Below are positions 1 through 7,674 of a DNA stretch of 8,339 nucleotides, one piece after another. A model generated the notes under the pieces. That model made no database searches, had not been told where the DNA came from, and was given only the letters and a program-made list of their open reading frames with translations. The number at the start of each line of letters is the position of its first letter. The stretch's first letter is position 1. Source of the stretch: Bacteroidota bacterium (GTDB lineage: Bacteria > Bacteroidota > Bacteroidia > Flavobacteriales > Flavobacteriaceae); assembly GCA_021793535.1 (NCBI GenBank), contig JAJYSO010000054.1, positions 1 to 8,339 on the forward strand. Reading direction: 5' to 3'. A program made the position numbers and the translations under genes.

Positions 1-741
1 GACCGGGATTCCACCAAAGGTTTCGTCAAGTATCGTTTAAAATTTGCCCCAAAGCATTACAAGAAAAAAACCAAAAGCCGGACGGCTATTTATTTTGACA
101 AAAATGATCCCATCTATACCAACTATGCCACAACACGCTTTTCTCCCGGAATTTCCATTGGGGCCAAGGCAGGTTATATCTACACCCCCGCCTACGACAA
201 CAGTAAAGAATTTATGATGGGTGCTACCCTTTCTCCTTTCAAATCTTACCGGGGGTATTGGCAAAGTGAAGCCTTCTTTTCCTTTGCTTCTTTTAAGGAC
301 TTTAAAGAAAGTAAAATCTTTGAAGAGTTGGAATCCCGACAGACCATCTTAAACCAAATAGAAGAGTTGCAAAAGACGAAGAGTTTCTCGCTTTACTTGG
401 TGCCGATCTCCTATCATTATAATTTGGCTGACTTTTTTGCATTGGAAACGGGTGTACAACTAAAATTGGATCTGAGCAGTCGTCTGGATAAGGAAGGGAG
501 TATAGAAAGTTCCTATTATTTTATCGATGATAAAGGCAACGAATTCACTGAAAGGAGAGGAGACCCGGAGTTCTACCAAGAAAAGGGAAAACCGCAGTAT
601 TTCCGGAACTTTAATTCTGGAGTCTTCGTGGGCATGCAAGTCGGAAATGTGCGAATCGGTCCCAGCGCAGGGGTGCGATATGTATACAATTTTTCAGAAC
701 CTCACGCTCAACTACAGTTTTATGCGCTCTGGAAATTTTAA
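1..741 (+). CDS. Outer-membrane beta-barrel protein with an upstream Bacteroidota surface-type domain (5' partial)
   Basis: The reading frame is open from base 1 to a TAA at 739-741, giving the last 246 residues of a longer protein; the start is outside the window. Visible residues 1-42 (a GFVKYRLK stretch, then TAIYFDKNDPIYTN) resemble the final strands of the repeat-like domain (DUF7619/DUF11-like) common in large Bacteroidota surface proteins, which usually ends in an 'IYFDFNxPIxTN' motif. From about residue 47 the protein alternates polar and hydrophobic residues in beta-strand fashion (FSPGISIGAKAGY, FMMGATLSPF, LYLVPISYHY, GVFVGMQVG, IGPSAGVRYVYNF) and ends LQFYALWKF. A terminal aromatic residue is the usual outer-membrane barrel signature. 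A charged, helix-prone stretch near residues 95-122 may be a loop. The stop lies 20 bp inside the next gene, so the two are probably co-transcribed. The barrel call is fairly safe. The upstream domain name rests on motif resemblance only, and no function is known. Confidence 0.75.
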   Translation, partial: DRDSTKGFVKYRLKFAPKHYKKKTKSRTAIYFDKNDPIYTNYATTRFSPGISIGAKAGYIYTPAYDNSKEFMMGATLSPFKSYRGYWQSEAFFSFASFKDFKESKIFEELESRQTILNQIEELQKTKSFSLYLVPISYHYNLADFFALETGVQLKLDLSSRLDKEGSIESSYYFIDDKGNEFTERRGDPEFYQEKGKPQYFRNFNSGVFVGMQVGNVRIGPSAGVRYVYNFSEPHAQLQFYALWKF

Positions 742-3352
742 AAATCTGATCTTGCTTCTCTGCCTCTTTGGAAACCTCAACCTCCCGTGTTTCAGTCAGG
801 ATAAAACCCAAGAGCTCTACCGTCTTTTAGACCAATATATTGAAGCGCCTACCCCTATCCATCAAACCCAATTAACCCGCTATATAGATCTTACGTCAGT
901 GAACGGCCAACCGCTGGAGCTCGCAAAAGTCATTGCCTATTGCAATATTGGCTATTTTAATTCACGCCAATTTCATTACGCTGAAGCTATACGGTACTAT
1001 GAAAAGGCCAAACAACTTTACTTCAAGCATAACCTAAAAGGCTATGACATTATTGAGTATGGCTTAAAACCCTTGGGAAACCTCTATACCAAAACACAAG
1101 CGCTCCAAGAGGCCGAGCAAACCATAAAACACTATATTGTTCTGGCCGGTGAACAGCAACATCCTGCTCATGAAATTTCTGGAATTCTCAACCTGTCAAC
1201 CCTATACTACACCCAAGGAAAATTTGCAAAGGCGAAAAAGAGTATTGAAGCCGGACTGCTCATCCAACCTGATCACAAGGAATTAAAACTCAACCTGGCC
1301 AATGTCTACTTTGCACAGAATGATTTCAATAGTGCCAAACAAATACTCGATGCCTTACTGCCCTCTTCAAACAGCAAGGTTTACCAATTAAAGGCCCAGA
1401 TCAATCTCCACGAAAACAAATACGAACAAGGGCTGGTTAATTTGAATAAAGCCCTAACCATCCTAAAGGATCATCACCCAGGAGACTTTCGTCAAGAAGC
1501 CAAAATTTACTTGGCCATAGCCGAGGCCCATCGCCTCCATCATCAATTTCCTGAAGCGTTCCAGGCTATTTCCTCCGTATATTCCTTACTCATCCCCTCT
1601 TTTTCTACAAAGGACCTGCTTCCTTCTCATGACCAACTTTATGCGGAAACAATACTTATGGACGCTCTGGATTTGCAGGCCGATATTTGGCAGCAACTCG
1701 GAAAACCAGAAAAGAGTCTAAAAACCTACCAAGCTGCTGCAATGGTAAATGACTTTATCTTTTATGAACTTTACAGCCCGAGCAACAAATACAGCGTTCA
1801 ACAACACATTAAAAAACGCACCGAGAAAATGCTCAACCTCTTGTATCATCTATTTGAAGTTTCTTCGGACGATACCTATCTAGAACAAGCCTTACAGCTG
1901 GATTCCAAAACCAAAGGAAGAATTGCTGACCAGACCGCTCGAGTAAAAAAAACCCTCTATGCTAAACATTCGAAAGAAATTATCCAATTGCAGAGGTTAC
2001 AAGAAAAATTACAAAAAATTAGAACGGAAATAAACCGGTATATCCAACAGAATGACCTTCAATCCATCCCTGCTTTACAAAAAGAATACAGCCATAGCTT
2101 AACCTCCTTAAATCTTTTACAGGAGCGTATCTTCAAAAAGGAGTTTACAGCGCACTCAGAAGCGCACTTCTCCATCAAAGAGTTTCAAAAAAAGGCTGAC
2201 ACACTCCGTCAAACCATCATCACCTATTTTATTGGAAAAACATCCACTTTTCAATTTGTAATCAATGCCAAGGAAATACAGTTCAATCGCCTTTCACGCT
2301 CCAAAGCTGAGCATGAAAAATTTCTGCAAACCATCGGGCAGTACAACCACTTGTTCGACTCCCCCAATAGAATCAATAGCGATCTTGTCGCCTTCCAAGA
2401 AATTTCCTTCGATTTGTTTAAAAAACTTCATTTGCCCACTGCCAAAAACATCGTAATCATTCCAGATGGCCTCTTGTCTTTCGTTCCCTTTCAAACACTC
2501 TTAACCGCTCCATCGAAGACATATCAATTTAAAGAAATGCCGTTTCTAATTCATAAAAGCACACTTTCCTATTCAATATCATTAAGAAATTATATGCAAT
2601 CGGAAGTGAAACTGCCTAGCTCTCCTACGGTATTGGGCATTTTTCCGCGCTTTCAAAACAGCGCACAAGAACTCTCCTTTTCTACTGCAGAGGCAGAGAG
2701 CTTAAGAAAATTTTTCAAAACCAAGTCTCTTATGGATGAACAGGCCACCATCCTTAACTTTAAAAACAATCTACCCAACCACGCGATTATTCATCTCTCT
2801 TCCCACGCGCAGGCAGGAAGTTTTAATGAAGAAGCCTCCATTGCCTTTATCGATGGCGCCTTATCCGCCAGTGAGCTCTACAACTTCCATTTGCCTTCCA
2901 ATTTGGTTGTTTTAAGTGCTTGTGACACGGGTGTGGGAAGCGTTATTCAAGGAGAGGGCCCGCTTAGTTTAGCTAGAAGCTTTCAGTCCGCGGGAGCTCA
3001 AAGCCTATTGTTCTCTCTCTGGGAGGTCAACGATCAAAGCACGGCAATATGGATGCGCAACTTCTACCAGGCCCTGAAGAAAACAACATCTAAAAACATT
3101 TCAACTCAGCAAGCAGGAATTGCTTATTTGAACAATAAGCATATTGACAACAGCCACAAGTCACCCTATTATTGGGGAGCCTTTGTATACTATGGGCAAA
3201 CCAGTACCGCTCAAGCGCCTTCCCCTATATGGGAAATCCTTATTCTTCTGAGTCTACTGGCCTTGTCGCTATTCCTTTATCTTTTTTGGATACAGCGTGT
3301 CCAGAACAAACACAAGCACTATTATACAGAGAGGATTCGTAAAGAACTATAA
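722..3352 (+). CDS. Secreted TPR-CHAT protein (putative caspase-like protease) with C-terminal membrane anchor
   Basis: This is an 876-residue protein. Residues 1-26 look like a signal peptide: a short basic N-terminus, the hydrophobic core LILLLCLF, then a CFSQ end typical of Bacteroidota. Residues about 67-345 contain degenerate TPR helices (for example FHYAEAIRYYEKAKQLY, GKFAKAKKSIEAGL, NDFNSAKQILDALL, KPEKSLKTYQAAA). Residues about 410-475 are a charged, coiled-coil-prone linker. The CHAT domain spans about 485-825. Its likely catalytic pair is His695 (HLSSHAQAG) and Cys734 (LSACDTGVG), followed by the conserved GEGPLSLARSFQSAGAQS and SLWEVND stretches. Residues 836-857 form one hydrophobic helix, and the basic tail (858-876) suggests a cytoplasmic C-terminus with the TPR and CHAT parts in the periplasm. 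The start at 722 was chosen because it begins the signal peptide. The frame stays open further upstream, to an ATG at 527, but that part only overlaps the barrel gene. Protease activity is inferred from the fold family; the substrate is unknown. Confidence 0.9.
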   Translation: MRSGNFKNLILLLCLFGNLNLPCFSQDKTQELYRLLDQYIEAPTPIHQTQLTRYIDLTSVNGQPLELAKVIAYCNIGYFNSRQFHYAEAIRYYEKAKQLYFKHNLKGYDIIEYGLKPLGNLYTKTQALQEAEQTIKHYIVLAGEQQHPAHEISGILNLSTLYYTQGKFAKAKKSIEAGLLIQPDHKELKLNLANVYFAQNDFNSAKQILDALLPSSNSKVYQLKAQINLHENKYEQGLVNLNKALTILKDHHPGDFRQEAKIYLAIAEAHRLHHQFPEAFQAISSVYSLLIPSFSTKDLLPSHDQLYAETILMDALDLQADIWQQLGKPEKSLKTYQAAAMVNDFIFYELYSPSNKYSVQQHIKKRTEKMLNLLYHLFEVSSDDTYLEQALQLDSKTKGRIADQTARVKKTLYAKHSKEIIQLQRLQEKLQKIRTEINRYIQQNDLQSIPALQKEYSHSLTSLNLLQERIFKKEFTAHSEAHFSIKEFQKKADTLRQTIITYFIGKTSTFQFVINAKEIQFNRLSRSKAEHEKFLQTIGQYNHLFDSPNRINSDLVAFQEISFDLFKKLHLPTAKNIVIIPDGLLSFVPFQTLLTAPSKTYQFKEMPFLIHKSTLSYSISLRNYMQSEVKLPSSPTVLGIFPRFQNSAQELSFSTAEAESLRKFFKTKSLMDEQATILNFKNNLPNHAIIHLSSHAQAGSFNEEASIAFIDGALSASELYNFHLPSNLVVLSACDTGVGSVIQGEGPLSLARSFQSAGAQSLLFSLWEVNDQSTAIWMRNFYQALKKTTSKNISTQQAGIAYLNNKHIDNSHKSPYYWGAFVYYGQTSTAQAPSPIWEILILLSLLALSLFLYLFWIQRVQNKHKHYYTERIRKEL

Positions 3353-6300
3353 CCTTGTCCATCCTGACGCACCTGAATTTGAGCGGTAATGCGCTCCTTT
3401 AAAGAAGCTACGTGGCTGATGATTCCAATGGTCTTATTGGAAGCGGCTTGCAACCGCTCCAAGGTATCCAATGTCTGATCTAACGTCTCAGGATCCAAGG
3501 TTCCGAAACCTTCATCGATAAACAAGCTGTTAATTTCCACTTGTTTGGAAGCCAAATCAGATAAAGCTAAAGCTAAAGCTAAACTCATCAAAAATGTTTC
3601 TCCTCCAGATAGGGTTTGTACCGCACGCTCCTGTCCACCCATATCCAAATCCGAAATAACCAAGTTATCCGTATTTTTATCGGTATGGAGTTTAATCGCT
3701 AGTCGATACCGCTCACTGATGTGTTGTAGGCGTTTATTGGCAAGCTTTAATAAGTGCCGCAGCGTTAAATCCTGCGCAAATTGATTGAATTTATGGCCCT
3801 TAGCATCTCCGATCAAGTCATTCAACAATTTCCATCTCAAGTTTTCATGTTGCTGTCCGGCAATGCTTTTTTCAAGCTCAGCGATATGCTGCATCAATTC
3901 CTGATCATTTTTTAAAATGCGCTGAAGCTCGGAGTGTTCTTCTCTTTTCTCTCTTATAGCCTGTTCCAGTTCTTGTTTCAAGTCATGAAGATGGGTAAGG
4001 GATGTCGTTTTTGTGATCTTGTCTTGTAACCTTTCCTTGCGCCTCTGCTCGGCTCTTAGCTCCGAGGTCAGTTCGCTTATCGCATTTCGAATTTCTTGTA
4101 GGTTTTGCTGGTAATCTTTATACGTATCACCGGGTAGCAAGCTCCTTTGGGCTTCGGGGATACTTTCGAATCCCTTCTGCTGCAAAACCGGTAAAAGCGT
4201 ATTTTCTATCTGGTCCAGCCCGCTGCGGATTCGCTCTTGCTTTTTTGCATTCGCCTCCCGCTGAACGATGATAAACTCCTGCTGTTGATTTAGTCTTTGC
4301 CAATTTAATTTAAAGGCTTGATAATCTTTTAGGATATCTGCGCCATCATACTGCTCCTTCACCTTCAAAGCTTTTGCCTTTCCCTGTGTAAAGACCATCT
4401 GTAACTCCTGATATATCGGCCGTAAGCGGTTCACTTGTCTTTCCTTATTTTGGGTCTGTTTTAATAAGCCAAGCTTTTCAATCCGGATTTCCAAGGCTTT
4501 CATTTTTTTCTCCCACGCTAAAGGAGCGGTATCTACCTGTTCTCCATACTGCTGTTCAAATGATGTGCTTTGTTCCAGCAAACGTTCCTTCTTACGGGAA
4601 AGTTCCACCTCCAGTTCATTTGCCTGTTGGATAAGGCTCTCCTGTTTCAACTCACTCTTTGTCCACCTTTGCTTAAGCTTTTCTAGGTTCGTTTTAGCTT
4701 CTTTTATTTTTTGCTCCAAGCGATCGTCCATCAAAGGGAGGGCTGCTGAAGCGTAGGGATGTGATATCGCTCCACATACCATACACGGCTTACCTTCCTC
4801 CAACTTCTCTCGCAAAACTTCCACTTCTACATGAAGCAGTTGATTTTTGTATTGTAATTCCAGATTATCCACCTCTTTCTCCCCTAATTTTACTTCTTGG
4901 ACCAATTCATGTATCTCCTTGGGCAATACCTTCAACTGCTTGTTAATGTGGTGCCGATTCTTTTCCAGTTTCTCTACCTCCAGTTGCAAGGCGGTCACAA
5001 ATTGAGCCTCTTTTTGAGCATTTTTAATCGAGTGGAGCCTTTGTTTCTCTCCATCCATTTGCCGGTCAACATCCTCTTCGATACTCCCGTTAAAATAGGA
5101 ACGTAAAGTTTCCCCCTCTTGCTCAATCTGCAAAAGCACCGCCTCCCATTGTGCTGTTTCTTTTACGTAGTATTTTGCCTTTTGAGACAAAGACAATTCC
5201 TCTGCTTCCCGATCAAAAGCAGTCTCTAAAACGCTAAACCTGCGGCGGAGTTCCTCTCGCTCCTCCATCAATCCCCGCACCTTTTTATAGAATTCTTCCA
5301 GCACCGCTACAACATGCTCCTGATCGACCTTTTGGTGAACGAAATCTTGAATCTCATTCCACAGCTTTTTTTGATCAGCATGCAATTTTTCTTCTTGCTT
5401 AGACCATCCCTCTTGCTCATTCATTACCCCTTTTAGCTGTTCCCGTGCAGACCGCCATTGTTGAATAGCTGCTGCCTGCTCTTGCACCAGCTCATGACGC
5501 TCCATCGGTCCTCCATATTGCTTAAAAAACTCCTCTTTCTTTTGAGTGGTATCCCGCAATGCCTTTGTTTTTAGGGTTAAGAGGCCATCTATCTCCTGTA
5601 ACTCTTTCGCCAAACGGATTTGCCCTTCTAAAACACTGTGTCGGGCAGTCATCCTTTCCAGGGCCGTATCCAGCACTTTTAATTCTTCTCCTTTTGCCGT
5701 TCTTTCCGCTGCCGATAAGAGAGCCTCCTTTTGACTGGTCAAAAGGTTCTGTGCGCTTTCAATCTCCCTATTTTTACCCGCATACATAAGGTATGCCTCT
5801 ATTCCCAATTCCCTGTAGATACTTGTACCCGTAATTTTTTCCAACAACGCGCTGCGTTCTTTTTTGGGTGCTTTTAAAAACTTCGAAAACTCTCCCTGTG
5901 CAAGAATGACCGATTTGATAAATTGGGAATAACTCAACCCGATGAGCTCTTCGTTTTTAGCCGGAACCTGTGATTTTTTGAGATCCATTCGTTCCAGAGG
6001 GTTGAGCCGTACCAATTCCATCTCATAATCCCTCAAATTCCCTGTTCGAGCCGTGCTGATCGACCAAATCGAAGCAAACTTCCCTTGCGCACATGTGTAG
6101 GTCACTTGGGCAAAGGCTTCTTCCTGATTTCGAGTCAAAACCGCTCCTTTCTCTTCGATAAGTGCTTTGGTGACTTTTCCCAGACGCGGCACCTCTCCAA
6201 AAAGAGCCAAAGAAATAGCATCCAACAAGGTCGTCTTCCCACTTCCTGTAGGCCCAGTAATGGCAAACAGTCCATTTCGAGCAAAGATTTCGTCGGTAAA

Positions 6301-6363
6301 ATCTATGGTATATTCCCCTTTTAAAGAGTTGATGTTCTTAAAATTGAGGTTTAGTATTTTCAT
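3322..6363 (-). CDS. sbcC: SbcC, Rad50-type ATPase subunit of the SbcCD nuclease
   Basis: SbcC is the SMC-like ATPase that, with SbcD, cleaves DNA hairpins and protein-blocked ends in the cytoplasm. The 1013-residue product is of normal family length. The N-terminal ATPase half has Walker A GPTGSGKTT at 37-45 and a Q-loop region at 153-160 (ILAQGEFS), followed by FLKAPKKER. Long coiled-coil arms cover about 195-515 and 545-845. The zinc hook is CMVC at 527-530, followed by the usual G...HP. The C-terminal half has the signature LSGGE at 918-922, Walker B SLFIDEGFG with Asp950/Glu951, the D-loop GTLD at 954-957 and the switch His984. The ATG overlaps the sbcD stop as ATGA, so translation is probably coupled. 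The gene's 3' end overlaps the convergent CHAT gene by 31 bp. All functional motifs are intact, and only the hook's second position (Met rather than the common Pro) is unusual. Confidence 0.97.
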   Translation of the reverse strand: MKILNLNFKNINSLKGEYTIDFTDEIFARNGLFAITGPTGSGKTTLLDAISLALFGEVPRLGKVTKALIEEKGAVLTRNQEEAFAQVTYTCAQGKFASIWSISTARTGNLRDYEMELVRLNPLERMDLKKSQVPAKNEELIGLSYSQFIKSVILAQGEFSKFLKAPKKERSALLEKITGTSIYRELGIEAYLMYAGKNREIESAQNLLTSQKEALLSAAERTAKGEELKVLDTALERMTARHSVLEGQIRLAKELQEIDGLLTLKTKALRDTTQKKEEFFKQYGGPMERHELVQEQAAAIQQWRSAREQLKGVMNEQEGWSKQEEKLHADQKKLWNEIQDFVHQKVDQEHVVAVLEEFYKKVRGLMEEREELRRRFSVLETAFDREAEELSLSQKAKYYVKETAQWEAVLLQIEQEGETLRSYFNGSIEEDVDRQMDGEKQRLHSIKNAQKEAQFVTALQLEVEKLEKNRHHINKQLKVLPKEIHELVQEVKLGEKEVDNLELQYKNQLLHVEVEVLREKLEEGKPCMVCGAISHPYASAALPLMDDRLEQKIKEAKTNLEKLKQRWTKSELKQESLIQQANELEVELSRKKERLLEQSTSFEQQYGEQVDTAPLAWEKKMKALEIRIEKLGLLKQTQNKERQVNRLRPIYQELQMVFTQGKAKALKVKEQYDGADILKDYQAFKLNWQRLNQQQEFIIVQREANAKKQERIRSGLDQIENTLLPVLQQKGFESIPEAQRSLLPGDTYKDYQQNLQEIRNAISELTSELRAEQRRKERLQDKITKTTSLTHLHDLKQELEQAIREKREEHSELQRILKNDQELMQHIAELEKSIAGQQHENLRWKLLNDLIGDAKGHKFNQFAQDLTLRHLLKLANKRLQHISERYRLAIKLHTDKNTDNLVISDLDMGGQERAVQTLSGGETFLMSLALALALSDLASKQVEINSLFIDEGFGTLDPETLDQTLDTLERLQAASNKTIGIISHVASLKERITAQIQVRQDGQGYSSLRILSV
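3562..3583. repeat. TAAAGC hexamer tandem repeat inside sbcC
   Basis: The plus strand carries 3.7 perfect copies of TAAAGC. On the coding strand they specify the alternating Leu-Ala run just after the SbcC signature motif (residues about 927-933). The Leu-Ala run itself is normal for SbcC. The perfect nucleotide repetition reflects repeated use of the same Leu (TTA) and Ala (GCT) codons. Slippage would add or remove a Leu-Ala pair in frame. Confidence 0.7.
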
Positions 6364-7577
6364 GCTCCTCTTTTATTTTCCAGTTCTTCCATCAGTTCAT
6401 GAAAAGCCATGCGAATCTCTTGCTCCTCTGTAGAAGAAAAATCTTCCTGTTGGAGTAATTCATCAAACACCCTTTCCGGCTTCAGTTCCTCTAAGCTAAC
6501 CGTTTCCTTATAGATCTCACCGGTTTGCTTTCGTTGATTCTCGAAAGTGGCTCGGTGTTTCACAATCTGATAGCCGGGTTTTACGAAATTGTCTACTAAA
6601 ACTTCTAACCCATGAAGCTGCTTGGCTTGATAGACCTTCTCTTTTAATTCGATTTCAATCAAATTGGGTAGCCCTTCATTTTTCGATAAGTTGGTGAGTT
6701 TGGTCGAAATACTCCCCAAGTCTCCAGCAACTTTTATCAACTTTCGAAAAGAAGGAACGGCTATGGATTCTGGCTCCCAACCCTTTGCTGTATCCATTAG
6801 TAAAATGCGTTTTTTATCCTCCCGTTCACTAAAGGACAAGGCGATGGGAGAACCGCTATAAAAAATGGGAATATTCCCGGATACTCGTTGGGGCTTATGA
6901 ATATGTCCCAAAGCCACATACTGAAAATAGTTTCCAAAGCTATCGGCTCGGACAGCAGCTTGATTCCCAATTTGAATATCGCGTTCGCTATCGGAAGTCT
7001 CGCTTCCCGCAGCATACAGATGCCCCATAGCCAGCGCCGGAATACCTGGATAAAGCGTTCGGCAAAGTTCTTCGGTCTGTTTAAACACCTTTTCAATTCC
7101 CTCTCTAAGGGCCTCCAAACGCTCTTCATAGGTCTTGATCACCGAAGGGTATTGCAAATCGGAATTGCGCAAGAAAGGAAGCGCTGCAACGACAACTTCG
7201 ATGACACCTTGCCTATTTTTTAGCGGAAACAGCACCTCCCTATAATCTTGAGGAAGTCCTCCTACTACATTTAAATCCAGGGCTTTTAAAAGCTCCCGGG
7301 GAGCGTTCAACATTGCCGGGGAATCATGATTGCCACCAGTTAAGATGATTTTATTTACTGCTTTTTTAAGGGCCACCAGGCTCTCATAATATTGGCTGCG
7401 TGAGGAAGAGGAAGGATTCGCTAGATCAAAAATATCTCCCGAAATCAGCAAAACCTCTACTTTTTCTGCTTCGATTATCGTTAATAACCATTGAATAAAG
7501 CACTCAAAATCTTCTTGCAGATCATAATTATGGAGCTTTTTTCCAATATGCCAATCCGCTGTATGTATTATTTTCAT
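6360..7577 (-). CDS. sbcD: SbcD, Mre11-type exonuclease subunit of the SbcCD complex
   Basis: SbcD is the metal-dependent phosphoesterase that provides the Mn-dependent nuclease activity of SbcCD. From the chosen start the protein has 405 residues, typical for the family. The metal-binding motifs appear in order and intact: HTADWHIG (Asp8, His10), ISGDIFD (Asp48), GGNHDSP (Asn83, His84), MGHL (His186) and LGHIHKPQ (His225, His227). YSGSPIALSFSE (240-251) leads into the capping domain. The charged, helical C-terminus (about 365-403) is where SbcD proteins normally bind the SbcC coiled-coil base. The start at 7577 was chosen because MKIIHTADWHIG is the standard N-terminus and AGAGG lies 5 nt upstream. 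An in-frame ATG at 7694 would add 39 unconserved residues and run into the divergent glycosyltransferase gene. The stop overlaps the sbcC start by 4 bp (ATGA), giving an sbcD-sbcC operon. Confidence 0.97.
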   Translation of the reverse strand: MKIIHTADWHIGKKLHNYDLQEDFECFIQWLLTIIEAEKVEVLLISGDIFDLANPSSSSRSQYYESLVALKKAVNKIILTGGNHDSPAMLNAPRELLKALDLNVVGGLPQDYREVLFPLKNRQGVIEVVVAALPFLRNSDLQYPSVIKTYEERLEALREGIEKVFKQTEELCRTLYPGIPALAMGHLYAAGSETSDSERDIQIGNQAAVRADSFGNYFQYVALGHIHKPQRVSGNIPIFYSGSPIALSFSEREDKKRILLMDTAKGWEPESIAVPSFRKLIKVAGDLGSISTKLTNLSKNEGLPNLIEIELKEKVYQAKQLHGLEVLVDNFVKPGYQIVKHRATFENQRKQTGEIYKETVSLEELKPERVFDELLQQEDFSSTEEQEIRMAFHELMEELENKRGA

Positions 7578-7582
7578 GATTA

Positions 7583-7587
7583 CCTCT
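7583..7587 (-). promoter_or_regulatory. Ribosome-binding site of sbcD
   Basis: On the minus strand AGAGG stands 5 nt before the ATG at 7577-7575. Shine-Dalgarno sequences are often absent in Bacteroidota, so this one helps to choose 7577 over the upstream in-frame ATG at 7694. Confidence 0.55.
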
Positions 7588-7597
7588 ACTTTACCAA

Positions 7598-7605
7598 CGA
7601 AAATA
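7598..7605 (-). promoter_or_regulatory. Possible -7 promoter box for sbcDC
   Basis: The minus strand reads TATTTTCG, one mismatch from TAnnTTTG, 20 nt upstream of the sbcD ATG. No convincing -33 element is seen. It is a plausible counterpart to the rightward box, but in AT-rich DNA a one-mismatch match carries little weight. Confidence 0.25.
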
Positions 7606-7608
7606 AGT

Positions 7609-7620
7609 AAATTTAAATTT
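7609..7620. repeat. 12-bp perfect palindrome in the divergent promoter region
   Basis: AAATTTAAATTT is its own reverse complement and lies between the two divergent starts. It could be a site for a dimeric regulator, or simply a product of low-complexity AT-rich DNA. It has no spacer and no GC, so it is not a terminator hairpin. Confidence 0.4.
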
Positions 7621-7646
7621 TTAAACTTCGAATTACCATTTTTCAA

Positions 7647-7654
7647 TACATTTG
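7647..7654 (+). promoter_or_regulatory. Bacteroidota-type -7 promoter box for the glycosyltransferase gene
   Basis: TACATTTG matches the Bacteroidota sigma-A consensus TAnnTTTG exactly. It ends 20 nt before the ATG at 7675, which implies a short leader. The expected -33 TTG-like element is poor: the best candidate is TTCG at 7627-7630, with a 16-nt gap. The call therefore rests on the -7 box and its position. Confidence 0.6.
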
Positions 7655-7674
7655 TAGCCAAACTGCAGAACCTT

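Larger units (their letters stand above)
7578..7674. other. Divergent intergenic region between sbcD and the glycosyltransferase gene
   Basis: This 97-bp AT-rich stretch is the only intergenic DNA in the window and must hold the promoters for both sbcDC (leftward) and the glycosyltransferase (rightward). It contains a good rightward -7 box, a 12-bp palindrome and the sbcD ribosome-binding site. Both flanking frames happen to stay open across much of it, which explains the overlong alternative starts that I rejected. Confidence 0.8.

Noticed and set aside
527..721. N-terminal extension of the CHAT protein from ATG 527 (or ATG 680)
   Set aside because: The extra 65 residues lie wholly within the barrel gene in another frame and look non-protein-like. 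Starting at 722 places a normal signal peptide at the very N-terminus.
722..799. Lipoprotein signal at the CHAT protein N-terminus (Cys23)
   Set aside because: The residues before the cysteine are Asn-Leu-Pro, and Pro at -1 does not fit a lipobox. Cleavage as an ordinary secreted protein near residue 26 is more likely.
3353..3420. Possible bidirectional terminator at the CHAT/sbcC junction
   Set aside because: I looked for a GC-rich stem with a T-tract on either strand and found none. The sequence is fully explained as sbcC coding DNA.
6888..7223. 111-codon plus-strand reading frame inside sbcD
   Set aside because: It lies opposite the conserved SbcD phosphoesterase sequence and shows no domain-like character, so it is a shadow frame.
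7576..7674. N-terminal extension of the glycosyltransferase from an in-frame ATG at 7576
   Set aside because: The frame is open, but the 33 added residues are low-complexity translation of AT-rich intergenic DNA. They include the -7 box, and the GT2 family start motif follows directly after ATG 7675.
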